DNA of 64,000 bases from Photobacterium damselae (GCF_003026815.1 NZ_PYOG01000001.1:496001-560000), one strand, 5' to 3'; positions 38,668 to 50,545 are shown, counted from the first letter of the stretch. Made by a program: numbers and translations. The notes: generated by a model not told the origin, from the sequence alone.

Positions 38668-39561
38668 TTAAGCATCTACTCGTTTTTTTGGTAACTCTTC
38701 GGCTAAAAAATCCACCAGCAAACGTACTTTAGGAGACAAATGGCGGTTATGAGGATATAAAGCCCAAATCCCCTCATCTGGCTCTTGGAATTTCTCCAAA
38801 ATAGGGACAATAGAACCGTTCGCTAAATCTTCATCCACGTAATATTCCGGTAACTGTGCAATGCCAATGCCTTTAATCACCGCATCTCGTAGCCCATAAC
38901 CACTATTACAAGATAACGAACCCGCAATACGAATGCTCTTTTCTTTACCTTTTTCTTGGAATCGCCAGTAGTCATGGTTACCAATTAAGCAATTATGGTG
39001 GCGTAGTTCAGATAGCGTATGTGGCATACCGTATTTTTCTAAGTAAGCCGGTGATGCACACAGATACATAGTACGAGTTGTAAGGCGTTTTGCCATCATC
39101 GATGAATTGCCCAACTTACCTAGACGAATCGCTAAATCAAACGCGCCTTCAACCAGATCCATCTGACGGTTGGTTAAATCCATCGCTACTTCAATCTCTG
39201 GATACTGCAACATAAAGTCATTAACCAAAGGGACGATGTATTTTTCACCATAAGTCACAGGCGCGGTCATTTTTATAAGTCCTTGAGGAACTCCTCGTAG
39301 ACTGGTGATAGCGCGTTCAGCTTCTTCAAGCCCATCCATCACCTGACGACAATGACGATAATAAATACTGCCCTCTTCGGTTAGGGATACCTTACGCGTT
39401 GTACGATAAAATAGTTTGGTATTAAGTCTATTTTCCAGAGCGCTAATTTGTCGGCTCACTTGCGCCGTTGATATCCCAATCTTTTTTGCCGCAGCGGTAA
39501 AGCTTTCAGTTTCAGATACGGCAACAAATTCTGTTACCCCTTCCCACAAAAACATCGTCAC
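38668..39561 (-). CDS. LysR family transcriptional regulator next to frmA
   Basis: This 297-residue protein has an N-terminal winged helix-turn-helix (about 5-65, ESFTAAAKKIGISTAQVSRQ) and a C-terminal effector domain of the LysR type. It is divergent from frmA across a 216-bp gap that contains a clear dyad at 39707-39726, so it probably regulates the formaldehyde detoxification gene. The actual inducer is unknown. Met3 is an alternative start. Confidence 0.9.
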   Translation of the reverse strand: MTMFLWEGVTEFVAVSETESFTAAAKKIGISTAQVSRQISALENRLNTKLFYRTTRKVSLTEEGSIYYRHCRQVMDGLEEAERAITSLRGVPQGLIKMTAPVTYGEKYIVPLVNDFMLQYPEIEVAMDLTNRQMDLVEGAFDLAIRLGKLGNSSMMAKRLTTRTMYLCASPAYLEKYGMPHTLSELRHHNCLIGNHDYWRFQEKGKEKSIRIAGSLSCNSGYGLRDAVIKGIGIAQLPEYYVDEDLANGSIVPILEKFQEPDEGIWALYPHNRHLSPKVRLLVDFLAEELPKKRVDA

Positions 39562-39687
39562 TTTGCTCCATTATTACATCAAGGTAAAAGTTATTTGCAG
39601 TTTAACCCAATTATCATTTATCAAGAAACAAATATAATGCATCACATCGAAACGCAATAAGAAAACAACTTTCTTATGCATTAGTAA

Positions 39688-40908
<1,221 letters not shown>

Positions 40909-40947
40909 TTAAGAGTTACTCCCTACTACACTACTACTCTTAATTTT

Positions 40948-40977
40948 AGCGCTGCTCAACTTGGGCAGCGCTCTTTT
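40948..40977 (+). terminator. Intrinsic terminator of frmA
   Basis: AGCGCTGC (40948-40955) pairs with GCAGCGCT (40965-40972), followed by CTTTT. It lies before the fghA start, so read-through or a separate promoter is needed for fghA. Confidence 0.85.
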
Positions 40978-40999
40978 ACCAATAAGACGAATCAAGCCA

Positions 41000-41845
41000 A
41001 TGACATTAGAAAATATCAGCTGTAATAAAAGTGCAGGTGGCTGGCACAAACAATACACTCACCATTCAGAAGTATTAAGCTGCGACATGCGCTTTGCTAT
41101 TTTTTTACCGCCACAAACAGCAACAGGTAAAAAAGTTCCCGTTCTTTACTGGCTTTCAGGTTTAACCTGTACAGATGAAAACTTCATGCAAAAAGCAGGG
41201 GCTCAACGAATTGCAGCCGAACTGGGTATTGCCATTGTAGCTCCAGATACTAGCCCTCGCGGTGAAAACGTACCAGATGATGAAAATGGTGCATACGATT
41301 TTGGTTTAGGTGCGGGCTTTTATGTTAATGCCACCCAAGCACCATGGGATCGTCATTACCGTATGTATGATTATGTGGTAAATGAACTGCCAGCGATTAT
41401 TGAAGCCAACTTCCCAGTTACTGAGCAACGAGCTATTTCAGGTCACTCTATGGGTGGTCATGGTGCTCTAATGATCTCACTGCGTAATCCAGAACGTTTT
41501 AGCTCAGTGTCTGCTTTTAGTCCGATTGCCAATCCAATCAACTGCCCTTGGGGACAAAAAGCATTTAATGGATACCTTGGTGATAATCCTAAAGAATGGA
41601 AAAACTATGACTCAAGCGAGTTAATGCGCCTGGCAGAGAAAAAGCTACCAACCTTAGTAGACCAAGGTACTCAAGATAACTTTTATATTGATGGCCAACT
41701 CCGTCCAGAAAGCCTTGTGGCAGCAGCAGAAGCAAATGAGTATCCATTAGAGCTTCGTATGCAAGATGGTTATGACCACAGTTATTACTTTATGGCGAGC
41801 TTTATTGAAGATCATCTACGCTTCCACATGAAGCACTTTGGTTAA
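41000..41845 (+). CDS. fghA: S-formylglutathione hydrolase
   Basis: FghA hydrolyses S-formylglutathione to formate and glutathione, the step after FrmA. The 281-residue alpha/beta hydrolase has the nucleophile serine in GHSMGGHGA and the oxyanion region YWLSGLTCTDENF. I chose ATG 41000 (MTLENISCNKSAGG), the usual N-terminus; an in-frame TTG at 40961 lies inside the frmA terminator and is unlikely. No strong ribosome site is visible. Confidence 0.95.
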   Translation: MTLENISCNKSAGGWHKQYTHHSEVLSCDMRFAIFLPPQTATGKKVPVLYWLSGLTCTDENFMQKAGAQRIAAELGIAIVAPDTSPRGENVPDDENGAYDFGLGAGFYVNATQAPWDRHYRMYDYVVNELPAIIEANFPVTEQRAISGHSMGGHGALMISLRNPERFSSVSAFSPIANPINCPWGQKAFNGYLGDNPKEWKNYDSSELMRLAEKKLPTLVDQGTQDNFYIDGQLRPESLVAAAEANEYPLELRMQDGYDHSYYFMASFIEDHLRFHMKHFG

Positions 41846-41931
41846 CCTTAGTTTGCCTATTATTGGGCAAATAAATTAACCCGTTACACTATGATTACTT
41901 CATAACATGTTCATGGTTCGTCGCCAAAAAT

Positions 41932-41965
41932 AAAGCCTCGATATATTACTATCGAGGCTTTTTTT
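41932..41965. terminator. Bidirectional terminator between fghA and the AbgT-type gene
   Basis: AAAGCCTCGATA (41932-41943) and TATCGAGGCTTT (41950-41961) form a 12-bp perfect stem with a 6-nt loop and T/A flanks on both sides. Confidence 0.92.
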
Positions 41966-41987
41966 CATTTCAAACAATCTTAGCGAT

Positions 41988-43550
41988 TTACTGAATGGTG
42001 TAAGTGTATGGCGCTTGAACACCTAGAGGGATACCAATTGCCCAGTAAACCAATAGGAAGATAGTCCAGCCTACAAGCATCGCGATAGAATATGGCATCA
42101 TCATTGAAGCCAATGTACCGATACCAGAGCTCTTCACATAACGCTGCATGTAAACCACAACAAGCGGGAAGAACACCATCATCGGAGAAATGATATTAGA
42201 TACTGAATCACCAACACGGTATGCCGCCTGAGTTAATTCAGGAGAAATACCTACCGCCATTAACATTGGCACCATAATAGGACCAATCAATGCCCATTTC
42301 GCAGATGCAGAACCTACTAATAGGTTTACTGATGCGGTTAGAAGAATCATACCGATAATAGTGATTTGACCTGGTAGATTCATCTCTTGCAGCAATTTAG
42401 CACCAGAAAGAGCCAACAGCGTACCAATGTTTGATTGAGTAAATGCAACTAGGAACTGAGCAATAAAGAATACCATGACCATAAAGCCCGCCATACCAGC
42501 CATTGTGGTTGACATCGCTTTAATAACATCTTGGCTCTCTTTAAAAGTGCCTGCTACTTTACCGTAGATGATACCTGGAATCACAAATAGGATGAAAATC
42601 AACGGAACAATCGACTGCATCACTGGAGCATTAAATGCCGCAATCTCACCCGATGGAGAACGAAGCGGTGATGTTTCAGGAATAAGCACAGCAACAAGTA
42701 AAGCAATACCAGCAACCATAGCCCAACCAGCACGAGAGAATGCCTTCGACTCAAGTTCTGTAAATGAACCCATATCTGGTGCTTCTTCAGCATCATCATC
42801 AATCGCTGTTTTCGCTAGACGAGGCTCAATGATTTTATCTGTAATATACCAACCAATTGCAACAATAATGAATGATGATAGACCAGTAAAAATAATGTTT
42901 GCTAGCGGGTTTACGATGTAATCAGGATCCATAATACGAGCGGCTTCTTGCGTAAAACCTGCCAGTAATGGATCGATACCTGATGGAATAAAGTTTGCTG
43001 AGAAACCACCAGAAACACCAGCAAATGCCGCTGCAATACCCGCTAGAGGGTGACGACCTGCCGCATGGAAAATAATACCACCAAGAGGAATAACCAGTAC
43101 GTAACCTGCATCGGCTGCTGTGTGTGACACAATTGCCACTAAAATCAGCATCGGCGTTAAGAATTTAACTGGTGTTACATTCAACATCTTCTTAAGGCCA
43201 GTATTAATAAAGCCAGATGCTTCAGCCACACCAACACCTAGCATCGCAACTAACACGATACCTAGCGGTGCAAAGCCAGTGAAATTCTTCACCATATTTG
43301 CAAGGAAACTTGCCATAGACTCGCCAGTCAGTAGGTTTTTAATCTCTACTGATTGCTGAGTCACTGGGTGAACCAGACCAAAGTCAAATTGTGATAGAAC
43401 TGCGGAAAGAACCCAAACTAGGACCAATCCCCAAAAGAATAGAAGAGCCGGATCTGGAATTTTGTTACCGACACGCTCAATGCCGTTTAGAAACTTATCC
43501 ATCGCACTTGATGGCGCTTCTGGTGCCTGTTTTACTGCTTGATTACTCAT
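41988..43550 (-). CDS. AbgT family transporter
   Basis: This 520-residue inner-membrane protein has about eleven hydrophobic segments and belongs to the AbgT family (p-aminobenzoyl-glutamate importers and MtrF-type antifolate exporters). Family-typical segments are NKIPDPALLFFWG near the N-terminus, VSHTAADAGYVLVIPLGG and GGFSANFIPSGIDPLLAG. Substrate cannot be read from sequence, and the partner hydrolases abgA/abgB are not adjacent. It is monocistronic. Confidence 0.93.
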   Translation of the reverse strand: MSNQAVKQAPEAPSSAMDKFLNGIERVGNKIPDPALLFFWGLVLVWVLSAVLSQFDFGLVHPVTQQSVEIKNLLTGESMASFLANMVKNFTGFAPLGIVLVAMLGVGVAEASGFINTGLKKMLNVTPVKFLTPMLILVAIVSHTAADAGYVLVIPLGGIIFHAAGRHPLAGIAAAFAGVSGGFSANFIPSGIDPLLAGFTQEAARIMDPDYIVNPLANIIFTGLSSFIIVAIGWYITDKIIEPRLAKTAIDDDAEEAPDMGSFTELESKAFSRAGWAMVAGIALLVAVLIPETSPLRSPSGEIAAFNAPVMQSIVPLIFILFVIPGIIYGKVAGTFKESQDVIKAMSTTMAGMAGFMVMVFFIAQFLVAFTQSNIGTLLALSGAKLLQEMNLPGQITIIGMILLTASVNLLVGSASAKWALIGPIMVPMLMAVGISPELTQAAYRVGDSVSNIISPMMVFFPLVVVYMQRYVKSSGIGTLASMMMPYSIAMLVGWTIFLLVYWAIGIPLGVQAPYTYTIQ

Positions 43551-44021
43551 GGGAACTCCATGGCTATAATTGATGTTGTATGGTGCTGGCGTCTGTTTAC
43601 GACTATTTCTGTCGCTTTTAAGTATTTTCGTCGATGTTATAGCAGTCGTTACAAATGCAACAAACCGTCACCGGATTGTAACCATAATGACAAATAAAAA
43701 AGCACGATCGACCTAGCTAATAGCTATTTTGTATAAGGGTATTTTGTAAACAAGTGTAAATGGTAAACATAAATTCCATTTTTCATTAACAACAAAGATA
43801 CATATAACAAGGACAAGCAGATATTTAAGAAATTACAAGAGTGGTGATATTCCCCTAACCTACACAATAGTTGCGGTGTTCAAACATGAAGGGTTTTAGA
43901 TGATTTTCGTTTGATACTATTTAAGTCTGATGCCTATAAGCAAAAGAAAGAAACAAAAAAAAGCCTCTGAGTTTCCCCAAAGGCCTTTGATCTTATTTTT
44001 TAACTACGAATTTTTAGAATC
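43551..44021. other. Intergenic region upstream of the AbgT-type gene
   Basis: This 471-bp gap must hold the promoter of the transporter (at its left end, minus strand) and contains the guaA terminator at its right end. The middle (43680-43940) is AT-rich; I see no ORF with a ribosome site and no RNA gene. Confidence 0.5.
43953..43990 (-). terminator. Terminator of guaA
   Basis: On the minus strand, AAAGGCCTTTGG and CAGAGGCTTT form an imperfect stem that runs into a stretch of eight T. It lies about 30 bp past the guaA stop. Confidence 0.7.
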
Positions 44022-45605
44022 TTATTCCCACTCGATGGTTGCAGGTGGCTTACCTGATACATCGTAAACCACACGAGAGATACCATCGACTTCGTTAATA
44101 ATGCGGTTCGATACCTTACCTAGGAAATCATATGGTAGGTGAGCCCAGTGCGCTGTCATAAAGTCGATAGTTTCAACAGCACGTAGAGAAACAACCCAAT
44201 CATATTTACGACCATCGCCCATTACACCAACAGAACGAACTGGTAAGAATACGGTAAAGGCCTGTGATACTTTGTTGTAAAGATCTGCATTGTGAAGCTC
44301 TTCAATGAAGATAGCATCAGCACGACGCAGTAGATCACAGTACTCTTTCTTCACTTCACCAAGAACACGAACACCTAGACCAGGACCTGGGAATGGGTGG
44401 CGGTATAGCATGTTATAAGGCAGACCAAGCTCAAGACCAATCTTGCGAACTTCGTCTTTAAATAGCTCTTTTAGTGGCTCAACCAAGCCCATTTGCATAT
44501 CGTCAGGCAAACCACCCACGTTATGGTGTGATTTAATAACGTGTGCTTTACCTGTTTTTGATGCTGCAGATTCAATTACATCTGGGTAGATAGTGCCTTG
44601 TGCTAACCATTTTGCATTTTGCAGTTTCTTCGACTCTTCATCGAATACTTCAACAAATACACGGCCAATAATTTTACGTTTTGCTTCTGGCTCATCCACA
44701 CCGGCAAGTGCTTCAAGGAAACGGTTTTCAGCTTTAACGTGAACAATGTTTAGACCAAAATGATCACCGAACATATCCATAACTTGCTCGCCTTCATTTA
44801 GACGAAGCAGGCCGTTATCAACGAACACACAAGTTAACTTATCACCAATTGCACGGTGAACCAGCATTGCAACTACTGATGAATCCACACCACCAGATAG
44901 GCCAAGGATCACTTCGTCATCACCCACTTGCTCTTTAATACGAGCGATAGCATCTTCGATGATGTTGGCAGATGTCCATAGCTTTTCACAGCCACATACA
45001 TTAAGAACGAAGTTTTCAATGATACGCATACCTTGACGAGTGTGCGTAACTTCTGGGTGGAACTGTACGCCGTAAAAACGTTTTTCATCATTAGCCATTG
45101 CAGCGTATGGGCACGTTGAAGTTTCAGCAACTTTGGTAAAGTCAGCAGGAATTTCAACAACTTTGTCACCGTGGCTCATCCATACATCAAGTAATGGAGT
45201 GCCATCTTCTGCAATTGCATCTTCAATGTTTTTAAATAGATCTGTTGGTTCTACAATTTTAACCTGAGCATAACCAAATTCACGCTCAGAAGAACCTGCA
45301 ACTTTACCGCCTAGCTGCTCTGCCATTGTCTGCATGCCGTAACATACACCAAATACTGGCACACCAGCTTCAAACACATACTGAGGAGCACGAGGTGAAC
45401 CGGCTTCGGTCACACTCTCAGGACCGCCAGATAGAATGATACCGTTTGGATTAAAGTCACGAATATCAGCCTCATCAACGTCCCAGCTCCAAAGCTCACA
45501 GTAAACACCGATTTCACGAATACGACGAGCAATCAATTGAGTGTACTGTGAACCAAAATCTAAAATAAGGATGCGTTGATCATGAATATTTGTGGTAGTG
45601 GTCAT
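44022..45605 (-). CDS. guaA: GMP synthase (glutamine-hydrolysing)
   Basis: GuaA aminates XMP to GMP. The N-terminal class I glutamine amidotransferase domain has the nucleophile in [11 protein letters not shown], followed by the ATP-pyrophosphatase PP-loop LSGGVDSSV (about 235) and the C-terminal dimerisation domain ending in PPATIEWE. Length is 527 residues. It lies 114 bp downstream of guaB, with its own PurR-like box in that gap. Confidence 0.98.
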   Translation of the reverse strand: MTTTTNIHDQRILILDFGSQYTQLIARRIREIGVYCELWSWDVDEADIRDFNPNGIILSGGPESVTEAGSPRAPQYVFEAGVPVFGVCYGMQTMAEQLGGKVAGSSEREFGYAQVKIVEPTDLFKNIEDAIAEDGTPLLDVWMSHGDKVVEIPADFTKVAETSTCPYAAMANDEKRFYGVQFHPEVTHTRQGMRIIENFVLNVCGCEKLWTSANIIEDAIARIKEQVGDDEVILGLSGGVDSSVVAMLVHRAIGDKLTCVFVDNGLLRLNEGEQVMDMFGDHFGLNIVHVKAENRFLEALAGVDEPEAKRKIIGRVFVEVFDEESKKLQNAKWLAQGTIYPDVIESAASKTGKAHVIKSHHNVGGLPDDMQMGLVEPLKELFKDEVRKIGLELGLPYNMLYRHPFPGPGLGVRVLGEVKKEYCDLLRRADAIFIEELHNADLYNKVSQAFTVFLPVRSVGVMGDGRKYDWVVSLRAVETIDFMTAHWAHLPYDFLGKVSNRIINEVDGISRVVYDVSGKPPATIEWE

Positions 45606-45679
45606 TATCGAGCAGTCTCAGAAATTTATTGAAAATAGGGGGCATCAAAGTGCCCCGATCTTATATAAGCTTTTTAATT

Positions 45680-45695
45680 AGGCAAACGTTTTCGC
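45680..45695. promoter_or_regulatory. PurR-like operator between guaB and guaA
   Basis: AGGCAAACGTTTTCGC keeps the GCAAACGTTTTCG core of the PurR consensus. It lies about 75 bp upstream of guaA, which suggests that guaA has its own promoter in addition to read-through from guaB. Confidence 0.75.
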
Positions 45696-45719
45696 TAACT
45701 AGGAATAGTTTGTTACAAA

Positions 45720-47183
45720 TTAACCTAGGCGGTAGTTTGGTGCTTCTTTAGTAATAGTCACATCATGCACATGAGACTCTTTCATACCAGCGCCAGAGAT
45801 ACGAACAAACTCAGCCTTAGTACGAAGGTCTTCAATTGTTGCAGAGCCAGTTAGACCCATGCTTGAACGTAAACCACCCATCTGTTGATGAACGATCTCT
45901 TTTAAGTGACCTTTATAAGCAACGCGACCTTCGATACCTTCTGGTACTAACTTGTCAGCAGCGTTATCAGATTGGAAGTAACGGTCAGATGAACCTTTTG
46001 ACATCGCACCAAGAGAACCCATGCCACGGTATGACTTATAAGCACGACCTTGGTATAGCTCAACTTCACCCGGAGCTTCTTCAGTACCCGCGAACATTGA
46101 ACCAACCATTACGCAAGAAGCGCCAGCTGCAATCGCTTTACATAGGTCACCAGAGTAACGGATACCACCATCAGCAATAACAGGAATGCCATATTGATCT
46201 GCAATTGAAGCCGCTTCAGAAATCGCTGTAATTTGAGGAACACCAACACCTGTTACGATACGAGTTGTACAGATAGAGCCAGGGCCAATACCCACTTTAA
46301 CTGCACTTACACCCGCTTCAATAAGTGCACGAGCACCTTCAGCAGTTGCAACATTGCCACCAACGATTGGTAGATTAGGGAATTGTTTGTGTGTTTCACG
46401 GATGCGTTGTAAAACACCTTCAGAATGACCATGAGAAGAGTCAATAAGTAGCACATCAACGCCAGCTTCAACTAGAGCTTGAACACGCTCTTCATTACCA
46501 GCACCAGCACCTACAGCAGCACCAACACGTAGACGGCCACGCTCATCTTTACATGCATTTGGTTTACGTTCTGCTTTCTGGAAATCTTTTGCGGTGATCA
46601 TGCCTTTAAGACGGAAACTATCATCAACCAATAGCACTTTTTCAACACGGTGCTTTTGCATAATAGCTTCAACTTCTTCACGAGAAGCGCCTTCCTTTGC
46701 TGATGCAAGCTTCTCTTTTGGTGTCATCACTTCCACAACTTTAAGTGAAAGGTCAGTTACAAAGCGTACATCACGACCTGTAATAATACCGATAAGCTCA
46801 TTGTTATCAGTAACAACAGGGTAACCTGCAAAGCCATTTTCTTCTGTCAGACGTTTTACATCTGCAATGGTGTTATCAGGCTTAACAGTTACAGGCTCAG
46901 AAACAACACCTGCTTCGAACTTTTTAACCATGCGAACTTGTGCCGCTTGTTGTTCGATAGACATATTCTTATGGATAAAACCGATGCCACCTTCTTGCGC
47001 AAGAGCGATAGCCAAACGACCTTCAGTCACTGTATCCATAGATGCAGACAGCATTGGAATATTCAGAGTGATCTCTTTAGTCAAATGGGTGCGCAGATCG
47101 GCAGTGTTCGGTAGGACTGTAGAATGAGCTGGAACCAGCAAAACATCATCAAAAGTCAAAGCTTCTTGTTTGATTCGTAACAT
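45720..47183 (-). CDS. guaB: Inosine-5'-monophosphate dehydrogenase
   Basis: GuaB oxidises IMP to XMP, the committed step to guanine nucleotides. The 487-residue barrel enzyme has the catalytic cysteine in [13 protein letters not shown], the flap region with [10 protein letters not shown], and two inserted CBS domains (about 95-205). It diverges from xseA and is followed by guaA, the conserved arrangement. Confidence 0.98.
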   Translation of the reverse strand: MLRIKQEALTFDDVLLVPAHSTVLPNTADLRTHLTKEITLNIPMLSASMDTVTEGRLAIALAQEGGIGFIHKNMSIEQQAAQVRMVKKFEAGVVSEPVTVKPDNTIADVKRLTEENGFAGYPVVTDNNELIGIITGRDVRFVTDLSLKVVEVMTPKEKLASAKEGASREEVEAIMQKHRVEKVLLVDDSFRLKGMITAKDFQKAERKPNACKDERGRLRVGAAVGAGAGNEERVQALVEAGVDVLLIDSSHGHSEGVLQRIRETHKQFPNLPIVGGNVATAEGARALIEAGVSAVKVGIGPGSICTTRIVTGVGVPQITAISEAASIADQYGIPVIADGGIRYSGDLCKAIAAGASCVMVGSMFAGTEEAPGEVELYQGRAYKSYRGMGSLGAMSKGSSDRYFQSDNAADKLVPEGIEGRVAYKGHLKEIVHQQMGGLRSSMGLTGSATIEDLRTKAEFVRISGAGMKESHVHDVTITKEAPNYRLG

Positions 47184-47499
47184 TGCAATATCTCACACCA
47201 ATTAAAGGGTTTTATAAAGAAGATTAAAATATTGCGGACGGATTATACGCACGGTGCAAACGTTTGGCTAGTGTTTTTTTTGAATTTTTAATAAAAAATA
47301 TTTGACATTTTTCGATTGATACGTAATATATTTCGGTTAAGTTTCAGGTGCTGCGGGCAAAACACTTTGGGTAAGATCTGTCCAATTGATCCCCCTTTTC
47401 CTTTGTTGCGCCCAAATTTCGTTCATTGATTGAATTATACTCGTCTTTCATCGCAGCCCTTCCCTCTCTTCTTTGGTAAAGGTGTTTTTCATCGTGACA
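47184..47499. promoter_or_regulatory. Divergent control region of guaB and xseA with PurR-like box
   Basis: The 316-bp gap holds both promoters. At 47254-47269, GTGCAAACGTTTGGCT keeps the central GCAAACGTTTG of the PurR consensus, about 70-85 bp upstream of guaB. An AAGGTG site for xseA lies at 47479-47484. No further features were identified. Confidence 0.75.
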
Positions 47500-48840
47500 A
47501 TGTTCGCTCAACCGACCCAAAGCAATAATCGAATTTTTACCGTATCCACTCTAAATGCCCAAGTTCGCGTACTACTTGAAAATGAAATGGGTATTGTTTG
47601 GTTAGTCGGTGAGCTCTCTAATTTCTCCATGCCGGTTTCTGGTCACTGGTATTTCACCTTAAAAGATGCTCGTGCTCAGGTGAAATGCGCCATGTTTAAA
47701 GGCAATAATCGCCGAGTACTATTTAAACCTAGCAATGGTACTCAAGTGCTCGTTAAAGCACGTTTATCCCTCTATGAGCCTCGCGGTGACTATCAGCTTA
47801 TAATCGAAAGCATGCAGCCAGAAGGCGATGGTCGACTCCAGCAACAGTTTGAACAACTTAAAATGTCTTTGGCCGCAGAAGGTCTGTTTGCCCAAAGCAT
47901 TAAAAAACCGTTGCCAGAGCAACCAAAACGAGTGGGGATCATTACCTCAAAAACAGGTGCTGCATTATTTGATATTCTAAATGTGTTACGCCGACGCGAT
48001 CCTGGTTTACCGATTGTGATCTATCCAACCATGGTGCAAGGCGAAGGTTCTGCGATTTCGATTGCTCAAGCCATTGGTCGAGCTAACAGCCGCAAAGAGT
48101 GTGATGTGCTAATAGTGGGTCGTGGCGGTGGATCTCTTGAAGATCTATGGGCGTTTAATGAAGAAATTGTGGCGCGTACTATTGTTGCCAGTGAAATCCC
48201 TATCGTCAGTGCAGTTGGTCATGAAGTTGATGTCACCATTGCCGATTTTGTTGCCGATGTTCGTGCTCCAACGCCATCAGCTGCAGCAGAGCTGATCAGT
48301 CGCGATATGACTCATCAAACTCAAGCCATTACACAAAAGAAACAGCAGCTAAATCATGCTATGCGCTATTATATTGCTAAACAGCAACAACAAACTCAGC
48401 GATTACAGCACCGATTAGAACGTCAACATCCACAGATGCGACTTAATCAGCAGCAACAACATTTGGATGAGTTAACTGGCCACTTACATCAAGCGATGCA
48501 ACGAAAGTTAACTCAGGCAGATCAACGTGTAGAACGTATTAATTACAAGTTATCGCTCTATTCACCAAGTCAAACAATCAAACAACTTAGTCATCATTTA
48601 GCGCAAAGTGAGCGCCGCCTTACTGATGCTATGGATCGCTCGCAGTTAACAGCTCGTCATCAATTAGCCATGATGGCAGAAAAACTGGAGGCAGTAAGCC
48701 CACTGGCAACTATTGCGCGTGGTTATTCTATCACCCAAAAAGAAGATGGTTCGGTTATTAGAAGTTCAGAGCAAGTCTCAACTGGAGATAGATTAGTCAC
48801 CAAAGTTGCTCAAGGTGAAATTCGTTCAATCGTTGAATAG
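47500..48840 (+). CDS. xseA: Exodeoxyribonuclease VII large subunit
   Basis: XseA is the catalytic subunit of exonuclease VII. An N-terminal OB-fold ([20 protein letters not shown], then [20 protein letters not shown]) precedes the nuclease domain with [14 protein letters not shown] and the [24 protein letters not shown]-type segment, then a long Gln-rich coiled coil. I chose ATG 47500 (446 residues); GTG 47494 is an alternative with AAGGTG upstream. It is divergent from guaB, as in E. coli. Confidence 0.95.
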   Translation: MFAQPTQSNNRIFTVSTLNAQVRVLLENEMGIVWLVGELSNFSMPVSGHWYFTLKDARAQVKCAMFKGNNRRVLFKPSNGTQVLVKARLSLYEPRGDYQLIIESMQPEGDGRLQQQFEQLKMSLAAEGLFAQSIKKPLPEQPKRVGIITSKTGAALFDILNVLRRRDPGLPIVIYPTMVQGEGSAISIAQAIGRANSRKECDVLIVGRGGGSLEDLWAFNEEIVARTIVASEIPIVSAVGHEVDVTIADFVADVRAPTPSAAAELISRDMTHQTQAITQKKQQLNHAMRYYIAKQQQQTQRLQHRLERQHPQMRLNQQQQHLDELTGHLHQAMQRKLTQADQRVERINYKLSLYSPSQTIKQLSHHLAQSERRLTDAMDRSQLTARHQLAMMAEKLEAVSPLATIARGYSITQKEDGSVIRSSEQVSTGDRLVTKVAQGEIRSIVE

Positions 48841-48884
48841 CTATTGTTAAGTAGTGATTAGAATAGAATTAAATTAACAAAAAT

Positions 48885-48920
48885 AAATGCCGCTCTAGTT
48901 TTCTAGCCGCGGCATTTTTT
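48885..48920. terminator. Bidirectional terminator between xseA and yfgJ
   Basis: AAATGCCG (48885-48892) pairs with CGGCATTT (48910-48917), with an inner CTAG/CTAG pair and a T run after it. Confidence 0.88.
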
Positions 48921-48957
48921 ATCTCCGGCATATGGACTTTATTAACCGCCCTACACC

Positions 48958-49194
48958 TTAAGCATTTTCATCTATTGGGGTGAAGACAAAACTGACCCGT
49001 GATTTTGATTTTAACTCATTACAGTGATTACAAAAGTAACTGGCTGAACCGCAGGCCTGTAGTTTTTCTAGCTCTTTACCACAATCTGGGCATAAGGCTT
49101 GTTTATTGATCTTCTGCTGGCAAAAATCACAGAAATAACCATTCTCTTTCCAAACTAATTCACTGGTACAGTTTGGGCATAGATTCTCAGACAC
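48958..49194 (-). CDS. yfgJ: Zinc-ribbon protein YfgJ
   Basis: This 78-residue protein has four CxxC pairs (CPNC, CDFC, CPDC, CNHC), enough for two zinc ribbons, and matches E. coli YfgJ in pattern and length, including KALCPDC-like and ACGSASYFC segments. Function is unknown. E. coli also has yfgJ between xseA and der. It borders the GATC-rich gap that is the crtS candidate. Confidence 0.88.
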   Translation of the reverse strand: MSENLCPNCTSELVWKENGYFCDFCQQKINKQALCPDCGKELEKLQACGSASYFCNHCNELKSKSRVSFVFTPIDENA

Positions 49195-49672
49195 TCACAT
49201 ATCCTTCTGTCGTCCATCCCGATGTAATTTCAAAATTTAGAGATTACTGGGTATAAAGATAATAGGCTCTCATAATGCTTTGATTTGTATCTGGCTGGCA
49301 ATCAAAATTATTTTTCAAAATGTACTCTTTTGATCTCTATCGTGAAGATCGCTGCAAACCAGAACAAAAGAAAACAATAGCCTTTATGGATAAGAATCAG
49401 AGAACCAAGGATCTTTTATAACAAAGCAGATCTTAGACAAAAAGAGTCTTGATCAGCGATCTCATATCAAAAGAACATTTATCAATACACTTCCCGAAAG
49501 CATAAGTTACATATTCTGTTTTTGGATTTTAAACGATATTTTATTCTTAAATATTACATGTAAAACCAAAGATCCAATATATATAAAATTGGATCGGTTA
49601 TAAAATCCAATAAAAAAGCCGAAACAAGTCACTCTGAGTTATTTCGGCTTATCTTTATGATTTAAAAACAAA
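49195..49672. other. crtS: Candidate crtS (chromosome 2 replication-triggering site)
   Basis: This 478-bp gap has no ORF. In Vibrio cholerae the crtS site, which binds RctB and triggers chromosome 2 replication when it is duplicated, lies at the same place, between the genes following xseA and der (VC0765-VC0764 as I recall). Here six GATC sites fall within 130 bp (49332, 49347, 49410, 49429, 49451, 49458), far above chance, and an 8-bp inverted repeat GATCGCTG/CAGCGATC spans 49347-49461. Dam sites are a hallmark of RctB-linked DNA. A separate hairpin GATCCAAT/ATTGGATC lies at 49571-49595, and the terminator of the next gene at 49612-49650. Confidence 0.6.
49612..49650 (-). terminator. Terminator of the AlaX-like gene
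   Basis: AAGCCGAAA (49616-49624) pairs with TTTCGGCTT (49642-49650); on the minus strand the stem runs into six T. Confidence 0.85.
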
Positions 49673-50545
49673 TTATTGTCTTTTTATTGATCTGGCATAC
49701 ATGACAATTTGTTGATCATTCACATATTCAAACTCAACCCATAGCTGATTGTATTCGGCTAAAGATTGACTATGAGTACCACCGCATGGGATCTCAATAA
49801 CATTCCCTTCCTTAAGATCGCAGCACCAATAACGCGAATCGGTTAATGCTTGTCCTTCGCAACGCATAGTAATTGCAGATTCAAGTTCTAACCATTGAGT
49901 TAATTGCTGATTTATTTTATCTGCAATATCATTGAGTTGTTCTAACATATCAGCCGAATTTAGTCCGCGTTTACGTAAAGTCTTTCCTAAACGATACGTG
50001 TCTCGACTGCAATCTTCACTCACTTCGCTTTTCTCTTGAGCGTAACTGTGAAAATCATAATGTCCTAATTCATCTTTTCGTGACGCATCTTTACGCCAAA
50101 AGTCATGATGTAAAACTTTGTTTAAGGCAAGAGATGATAGATGCCCACCACTATGACCACGGCCTAACGCCTGCTGGTACGCTTTATCTACTGATAATTC
50201 GACTTCTTGGCCTATTTCCAGCATTAAATCCTGTGCTAGATGGTGAACTACCACAAATACCCAGCCTTCAGTATCACGACGAACTGGAATTGCATCAGCC
50301 ACATATAAAGTTTGGGAAGCTAGTTCAACCGCACCAACCAAGCAATTTATAACAGCATAATCTTGATTCGCTACGGTAATAAAACCACGATCGGCAGGGT
50401 GATCTGGCCAAATATGACTGACAGGATGAAATGGTGTGGTATCAGTAACGATCCATGTCCCTTCTGAATGAGCAACACACAATTGTACTTTAGCAGTGCA
50501 CTGCCAAATATTAGAGGTAAACAGAACTTTTGTTGCATTTAACAT
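49673..50545 (-). CDS. AlaX-like alanyl-tRNA editing protein
   Basis: The 290-residue protein resembles free-standing alanyl-tRNA editing domains that deacylate mischarged tRNA-Ala. The zinc motif HSGGH (in GRGHSGGHLSSLAL, about residue 135) and the second metal motif CGGTHSQSL near the C-terminus (about 258) are both present. I chose ATG 50545; a TTG at 50554 is upstream in frame. Neither has a strong ribosome site. It is alone on its strand between the crtS candidate and the lipoprotein pair. Which amino acid it clears cannot be told from sequence. Confidence 0.82.
   Translation of the reverse strand: MLNATKVLFTSNIWQCTAKVQLCVAHSEGTWIVTDTTPFHPVSHIWPDHPADRGFITVANQDYAVINCLVGAVELASQTLYVADAIPVRRDTEGWVFVVVHHLAQDLMLEIGQEVELSVDKAYQQALGRGHSGGHLSSLALNKVLHHDFWRKDASRKDELGHYDFHSYAQEKSEVSEDCSRDTYRLGKTLRKRGLNSADMLEQLNDIADKINQQLTQWLELESAITMRCEGQALTDSRYWCCDLKEGNVIEIPCGGTHSQSLAEYNQLWVEFEYVNDQQIVMYARSIKRQ

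Noticed and set aside
49571-49595. GATCCAAT/ATTGGATC hairpin as an intrinsic terminator
   Set aside because: AT-rich 8-bp stem without a T tract on either strand; the real terminator for the neighbouring gene is at 49612-49650.
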